From an uncultured Dehalococcoidia bacterium (GTDB lineage Bacteria > Chloroflexota > Dehalococcoidia > Lucifugimonadales > GCA-2712585), in NCBI GenBank assembly GCA_913052045.1, contig CAJXDJ010000029.1, positions 1 through 8,757 of the forward strand: a stretch of 8,757 nt of DNA. The letters run 5' to 3'. The position numbers were made by a program, and so were the translations under genes. Position 1 is the stretch's first letter, and every line of letters begins with the position of its first letter. Positions 6,679-8,757 of this stretch are shown in pieces. Under the pieces are notes generated by a model. It had not been told where the DNA came from and did no database searches. It saw only the letters and a list, made by a program, of their open reading frames with translations.

Positions 6679-6697
6679 TTTGTGTGAGTGTTTTATC

Positions 6698-7402
6698 ATG
6701 TCATCTCGTATTTATACGAAACAAGAAATTCTGGAAGTACTTACCGCTGGAGAGATTGTCTCCACCTTTCTGACCCCCAGGGGGTCCAATTACACATTTT
6801 TGGTAGGAATCGACGATGGTCATGGGAGAATAACTAAAGCCATATATAAGCCCCAAAAAGGGGAAGCGCCCCTTTGGGATTTCGAAAACGGGACCCTTTT
6901 TAAGAGAGAATGTGCTTCCTATTTGTTAAGCCAGAGCCTAGGATGGGAGTTTATCCCGGAAACTGTCATAAGAGAAGGTCCTTATGGTATTGGGTCGGTT
7001 CAACTTTACATAAACCATGAGGAAGGATCCTTTTATCAATCCGTTCGCAAATCACACAGTAAGCAATTATTGATTATCGCAGTTTTCGATATTATAGCCA
7101 ACAACGCTGATAGAAAAGACAGTCATTGTATAAAAGATAATGACGGGAAAATTTGGGCCATAGACCAGGGATTAACCTTTAACCACAATCTTAAATTGCG
7201 AACAGCGATATGGGATTTTTGGGGTAAACCTATTCCAAAAGAAGTTTTAAGAACTCTGCGGTCGTTTGAAAAGCGATTTCACGATAGATTTAGAGGTATC
7301 TCAGATGAATTTGAAAAGCTATTAACCCCTATAGAAATCGAAGCGTTATTCGAGAGAATTAATTGGGTGACTACTCTTGGAAAGTTTCCAGAAGTGACAT
7401 GA
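6698..7402 (+). CDS. SCO1664 family protein (PI3/4-kinase-like fold, function unknown)
   Basis: Starting at ATG 6698 the protein has 234 residues and matches the SCO1664/TIGR03843 family, which has distant similarity to PI3/4-kinase-like kinases. Kinase-like marks are GSNYTFLV (29-36) in place of a nucleotide loop, Lys51 in AIYKPQKGEAPLWDF as candidate ATP-binding lysine, FDIIANNADRKDSHC (130-144) as catalytic-loop-like segment with Asp138 and Lys140, and AIDQGLTF (154-161) with Asp156 in the DFG-like position. Whether it phosphorylates protein, lipid or a small molecule is unknown. An in-frame ATG at 6665 would add 11 residues and overlap the previous gene by 14 bases; I prefer 6698 because the added residues are unlike the family, although its ribosome site is weak. 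Operon with DUF3090 is likely. In Actinobacteria a histidine-phosphatase-family gene (MSMEG_4193 type) often accompanies the pair; none is present here. Confidence 0.87.
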   Translation: MSSRIYTKQEILEVLTAGEIVSTFLTPRGSNYTFLVGIDDGHGRITKAIYKPQKGEAPLWDFENGTLFKRECASYLLSQSLGWEFIPETVIREGPYGIGSVQLYINHEEGSFYQSVRKSHSKQLLIIAVFDIIANNADRKDSHCIKDNDGKIWAIDQGLTFNHNLKLRTAIWDFWGKPIPKEVLRTLRSFEKRFHDRFRGISDEFEKLLTPIEIEALFERINWVTTLGKFPEVT

Positions 7403-7420
7403 AATTTATGAGGATATGGC

Positions 7421-7431
7421 ATACAGTGTAT
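7421..7431. repeat. Compact palindrome ATACA-G-TGTAT
   Basis: An exact 5-1-5 palindrome 19 bases after the stop of the kinase-like gene. The arms are too close to fold as a hairpin, so if functional it would be a protein-binding site. I do not recognise the binding protein. Confidence 0.3.
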
Positions 7432-7482
7432 AGTGAGTCTCTTGTAGGTTCCCATTGCTTTAGATGTAAGGTGTTAACTAGA

Positions 7483-7515
7483 AGATAGTTCACATAAATT
7501 GTTATTGAACTATTT
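7483..7515 (+). repeat. Long AT-rich hairpin with competing upstream arm
   Basis: ATAGTTCA (7485-7492) pairs exactly with TGAACTAT (7506-7513). The stem extends outward by a G-U and an A-T pair (7483-7484 with 7514-7515). It extends inward, past one bulged C (7493), by ATAA/TTAT (7494-7497 with 7502-7505), closing on a four-base loop. A second AACTA at 7476-7480 can pair instead with TAGTT (7486-7490), so two exclusive folds exist. It follows the kinase-like gene by 80 bases and could end or protect its mRNA; the T-run after it is only three bases, so a classical terminator is doubtful. Confidence 0.5.
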
Positions 7516-7539
7516 ACGATAACTTTGGTTCGGAGAAAC

Positions 7540-7565
7540 TTGATGTATGGAAGTATACCGATCAA
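7540..7565 (+). repeat. Interrupted hairpin TTGAT-GTAT / ATAC-ATCAA
   Basis: TTGATGTAT (7540-7548) pairs with ATAC (7555-7558) and ATCAA (7561-7565), leaving a two-base bulge and a six-base loop. It lies 24 bases after the preceding hairpin. Individually weak; listed because it is the third dyad in 150 bases. Confidence 0.3.
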
Positions 7566-7636
7566 CAAATGTGGGTTAAGAGGCAGTAATGCCGATGTGG
7601 AGAGCTATTACGAATTGATTGGAGTAGATTATTCTC

Positions 7637-7666
7637 TTGACACCACTTTATCGGCGTCCTTACAAT
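7637..7666 (+). promoter_or_regulatory. Near-consensus sigma-70 promoter for the bifunctional nuclease gene
   Basis: A perfect -35 TTGACA (7637-7642) and a five-of-six -10 TACAAT (7661-7666) are spaced 18 bases apart. Start of transcription would be near 7673, giving a leader of about 25 bases with the ribosome site at 7682-7688. This implies the nuclease gene is transcribed separately from the kinase-like gene. Confidence 0.65.
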
Positions 7667-7681
7667 TAATCGTGAACCACC

Positions 7682-7688
7682 AAGGAGG
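7682..7688 (+). promoter_or_regulatory. Strong Shine-Dalgarno AAGGAGG
   Basis: AAGGAGG lies nine bases before ATG 7698 and fixes the start of the nuclease gene. Confidence 0.75.
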
Positions 7689-7697
7689 ATACTTGGT

Positions 7698-8252
7698 ATG
7701 CTGGAGATGACTATAGATAGCATTCGGGTCAGTCTGATGAACTATCAACGTGTCGTTATTCTCAAACAGAAAGAACTTAATCGTTATTTGCCAATTTGGA
7801 TAGGTCCCGCTGAGGCTGACGCCATCGCAGTAAGATTACAAGACATAGAGGTCCCAAGGCCGCTGACGCATGATTTGCTCCAAGTGATCATAGACAATCT
7901 TGGCGCAGTTATAACTCACGTCATGGTGACTGACCTAAAGGACGACACATTTTTTGCGAAGATTGGCTTAGTGATTGGAGAAAAGACTTTAGAGATTGAT
8001 GCCAGGCCGAGTGATGCTATTGCACTAGCCGTACGAGCAGAGGTTCCTATATACGCTGAGGATTCCGTATTGGAAACGGCAGGAATTCAACTTGACGCCG
8101 AGACAGGCAAACCGATCCTACCAGAGGACCAAGCTGAACATCTGGAGAAAACTGGTAAGGTAAGGGATGAAGAACTTCAAAAGCTGTCGGCTTTTACAGA
8201 TTTCATCGATACTCTTGATTTAGAAGACTTTGGGGCCACTAAAAATGGTTGA
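7698..8252 (+). CDS. DUF151 bifunctional nuclease family protein
   Basis: The 184-residue protein has the full DUF151 (BFN) pattern: MTIDSIRVSL (4-13), QRVVILKQK (17-25), LPIWIGPAEADAIAVRLQ (31-48), RPLTHDLL (54-61), DARPSDAIALAVRAEVPIY (101-119) and a C-terminal acidic tail with AFTDFIDTLDLEDFG (165-179). The family is named for plant proteins with RNase and DNase activity; in most bacteria its role is not known. There is no signal peptide or membrane segment. Length is normal for the long bacterial form. ATG 7698 is supported by AAGGAGG and the conserved N-terminus. It has its own near-consensus promoter. The ATP synthase genes follow after a 142-base leader. Confidence 0.93.
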   Translation: MLEMTIDSIRVSLMNYQRVVILKQKELNRYLPIWIGPAEADAIAVRLQDIEVPRPLTHDLLQVIIDNLGAVITHVMVTDLKDDTFFAKIGLVIGEKTLEIDARPSDAIALAVRAEVPIYAEDSVLETAGIQLDAETGKPILPEDQAEHLEKTGKVRDEELQKLSAFTDFIDTLDLEDFGATKNG

Positions 8253-8265
8253 TAGGGAAATTTAC

Positions 8266-8353
8266 TTGACGAGGTCAAAATTCGCTACCTTGTGGCAGAA
8301 CAAACCATGGGTTTTTTGATTTGACTTCCATGAATGTTAACCTTGACTTGACG
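8266..8353. repeat. Cluster of TTGAC elements ahead of the ATP synthase genes
   Basis: TTGAC occurs at 8266-8270, 8321-8325, 8343-8347 and 8348-8352, and its complement GTCAA at 8274-8278, which with the first forms the dyad TTGAC-GAG-GTCAA. The last two are tandem. TTGAC is also the core of a -35 box, so some copies may be alternative promoters. The density in under 90 bases is higher than expected for a five-base word. Confidence 0.4.
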
Positions 8354-8369
8354 ACATGTTGGTGATAAT
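8343..8369 (+). promoter_or_regulatory. Candidate promoter of the ATP synthase operon
   Basis: TTGACT (8343-8348) and GATAAT (8364-8369, five of six) are separated by 15 bases, shorter than ideal. Initiation near 8376 would give a leader of about 19 bases before ATG 8395. A shared transcript from the nuclease promoter remains possible because no strong terminator lies between. Confidence 0.4.
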
Positions 8370-8394
8370 GTCCACGAAGTTTTTTTGGTAGTCC

Positions 8395-8622
8395 ATGTCA
8401 GGTTGGATGATAGCCTTACGATTGACCGGATTGGGGTGGTACATGGGATTGTCCATAGTTCTGGGAGTTCTTGGCGGGATAGGACTGGACAACTGGATGG
8501 GATCATCGCCATTGTTCTTGATTCTAGGAGTCGGATTCGGAGTAGTTGTGGGTTTCTACGGAATTTATAAAATGGTGTTGCCCCTTTTGAATGAGACCGA
8601 TAACGACGAAGGTACTAGTTAG
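8395..8622 (+). CDS. atpZ: AtpZ/AtpI family protein (F0F1 ATP synthase assembly)
   Basis: A 75-residue membrane protein with two predicted helices, about 10-31 and 39-58, joined by a short loop with GLDNWMGSSPLF (30-41). The glycine-aspartate-tryptophan loop and the FGVVVGFYGIYK end of helix two are typical of the AtpZ/AtpI (ATPase gene 1) family, which assists c-ring assembly and has been linked to Mg/Ca transport in alkaliphiles. The C-terminus is short and acidic. Its place directly before atpB confirms the call; atpI and atpZ are hard to separate on length alone. The ribosome site is poor (GGTAG at 8387-8391), so ATG 8395 rests on frame and family; ATG 8407 is a weaker alternative. Confidence 0.85.
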   Translation: MSGWMIALRLTGLGWYMGLSIVLGVLGGIGLDNWMGSSPLFLILGVGFGVVVGFYGIYKMVLPLLNETDNDEGTS

Positions 8623-8647
8623 GAGAAGAAATTAGCAATAGACGGAA

Positions 8648-8757
8648 ATGAAAAGGCCGCTTGTTATTACACTGGGTTTGAGCGTTTTCGCTCTTTTGTT
8701 AATTGGGTTTGTAGTTGGAGCTATAGGCTCTGAATTTGCTGGTAGAGATCCATTCCT
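8648..8757 (+). CDS. atpB: F0F1 ATP synthase subunit a, N-terminal fragment
   Basis: From ATG 8648 an open frame of 36 complete codons runs off the right edge. It encodes a short basic start (MKRPL) and a hydrophobic segment at about 5-26, then GSEFAGRDPF, as expected for the first membrane helix of subunit a, the proton-channel partner of the c-ring. The identification rests on the preceding AtpZ/AtpI gene and on the pattern of the N-terminus; the conserved arginine region lies outside. A TAG at 8639-8641 in the same frame excludes earlier starts. The only AGGAG (8621-8625) is 22 bases upstream and overlaps the atpZ stop, too far for normal use; GGAA directly before the ATG is a weak substitute. 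Confidence 0.7.
   Translation, partial: MKRPLVITLGLSVFALLLIGFVVGAIGSEFAGRDPF

Larger units (their letters stand above)
7403..7697. other. Gene-free stretch with several inverted repeats and a promoter
   Basis: About 295 bases between the kinase-like gene and the nuclease gene. The first half holds a compact palindrome (7421-7431), a 14-bp bulged hairpin (7483-7515) and a second interrupted hairpin (7540-7565). The second half holds the nuclease gene's promoter (7637-7666) and ribosome site (7682-7688). Short open frames here lack family features or ribosome sites, and one runs through the promoter, so I do not call a gene. No tRNA or known riboswitch pattern is recognised. Confidence 0.5.

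Noticed and set aside
6665..6697. Upstream ATG for the SCO1664-family gene, overlapping DUF3090 by 14 bases
   Set aside because: The extra residues (MYPYNLCECFI) are unlike the family, and the start at 6698 matches expected length. Not fully excluded, since neither start has a good ribosome site.
7525..7545. GGTTCG word suggesting a tRNA T-loop
   Set aside because: No matching acceptor, D or anticodon arms are found around it.
7371..7568. 65-codon open frame on the minus strand across the end of the kinase-like gene
   Set aside because: It overlaps a well-supported gene, covers the hairpin region and has no domain-like sequence.
7525..7710. 61-codon open frame on the plus strand with a TTG start before the nuclease gene
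   Set aside because: It runs through the near-consensus promoter and ribosome site of the nuclease gene, ends inside that gene, has no ribosome site and resembles no family.
8266..8291. Promoter TTGACG with TACCTT as -10
   Set aside because: The spacing is 14 bases and the -10 match is poor.
8302..8317. AAACC-ATG-GGTTT hairpin followed by T residues as a terminator of the nuclease gene
   Set aside because: The stem has only two G-C pairs and five base pairs in total, and the T run is partly used in the stem; too weak to call.
8285..8512. 75-codon minus-strand frame over the atpZ leader and start
   Set aside because: It conflicts with atpZ, which has clear family features and conserved context.

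Overview
The window looks like a piece of a moderately AT-rich bacterial chromosome, most likely Chloroflexota (Dehalococcoidia, SAR202-like). The evidence is indirect. A DUF3090-family gene and an SCO1664-family kinase-like gene sit side by side, a pair known mainly from Actinobacteria and Chloroflexi. A DUF151 bifunctional nuclease directly precedes atpZ/atpI and atpB. An F420/FMN luciferase-like oxidoreductase and a large-type amidase are also present. Base composition argues against a high-GC actinobacterium. No marker gene (rRNA, tRNA) is present to settle it. I see no insertion sequence, phage gene or CRISPR array.

Layout. 1-392 (-): N-terminal part of a DUF255 thioredoxin-like protein (YyaL/SSP411 type), cut by the left edge. 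518-1702 (+): stand-alone FIST sensory-domain protein. 1757-3181 (+): amidase-signature hydrolase. 3189-4838 (-): thiamine-diphosphate enzyme of the acetolactate-synthase/decarboxylase superfamily, converging on the amidase with 7 bases between the stops. 4839-5172: regulatory gap with a good promoter for the ThDP gene, two small dyads, and what may be the detached 3' end of the next gene. 5173-6051 (-): LLM-class oxidoreductase that stops early. 6160-6678 and 6698-7402 (+): DUF3090 protein followed by an SCO1664-family kinase-like protein. 7403-7697: gene-free stretch with several inverted repeats and a near-consensus promoter. 7698-8252 (+): DUF151 bifunctional nuclease. 8253-8394: short leader rich in TTGAC elements. 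8395-8622 (+): AtpZ/AtpI. 8648-8757 (+): start of F0 subunit a, cut by the right edge.

How the parts fit. The amidase, ThDP enzyme and LLM oxidoreductase are typical of organisms that break down varied organic compounds, but no shared substrate can be named from sequence. The DUF3090/SCO1664 pair is a conserved module of unknown function, transcribed divergently from the LLM gene. The right end is housekeeping: the beginning of the ATP synthase operon behind the nuclease gene.

The items most worth a second look are: (i) the uncharacterised DUF3090-kinase module, with a C-terminal zinc-ribbon-like Cys/His motif in one partner and kinase-like motifs in the other; (ii) an in-frame TGA in the LLM gene followed by 44 open codons that end in a sequence resembling the usual LLM C-terminus; (iii) the hairpin group with mutually exclusive pairings at 7421-7565; (iv) the TTGAC cluster ahead of the ATP synthase genes.
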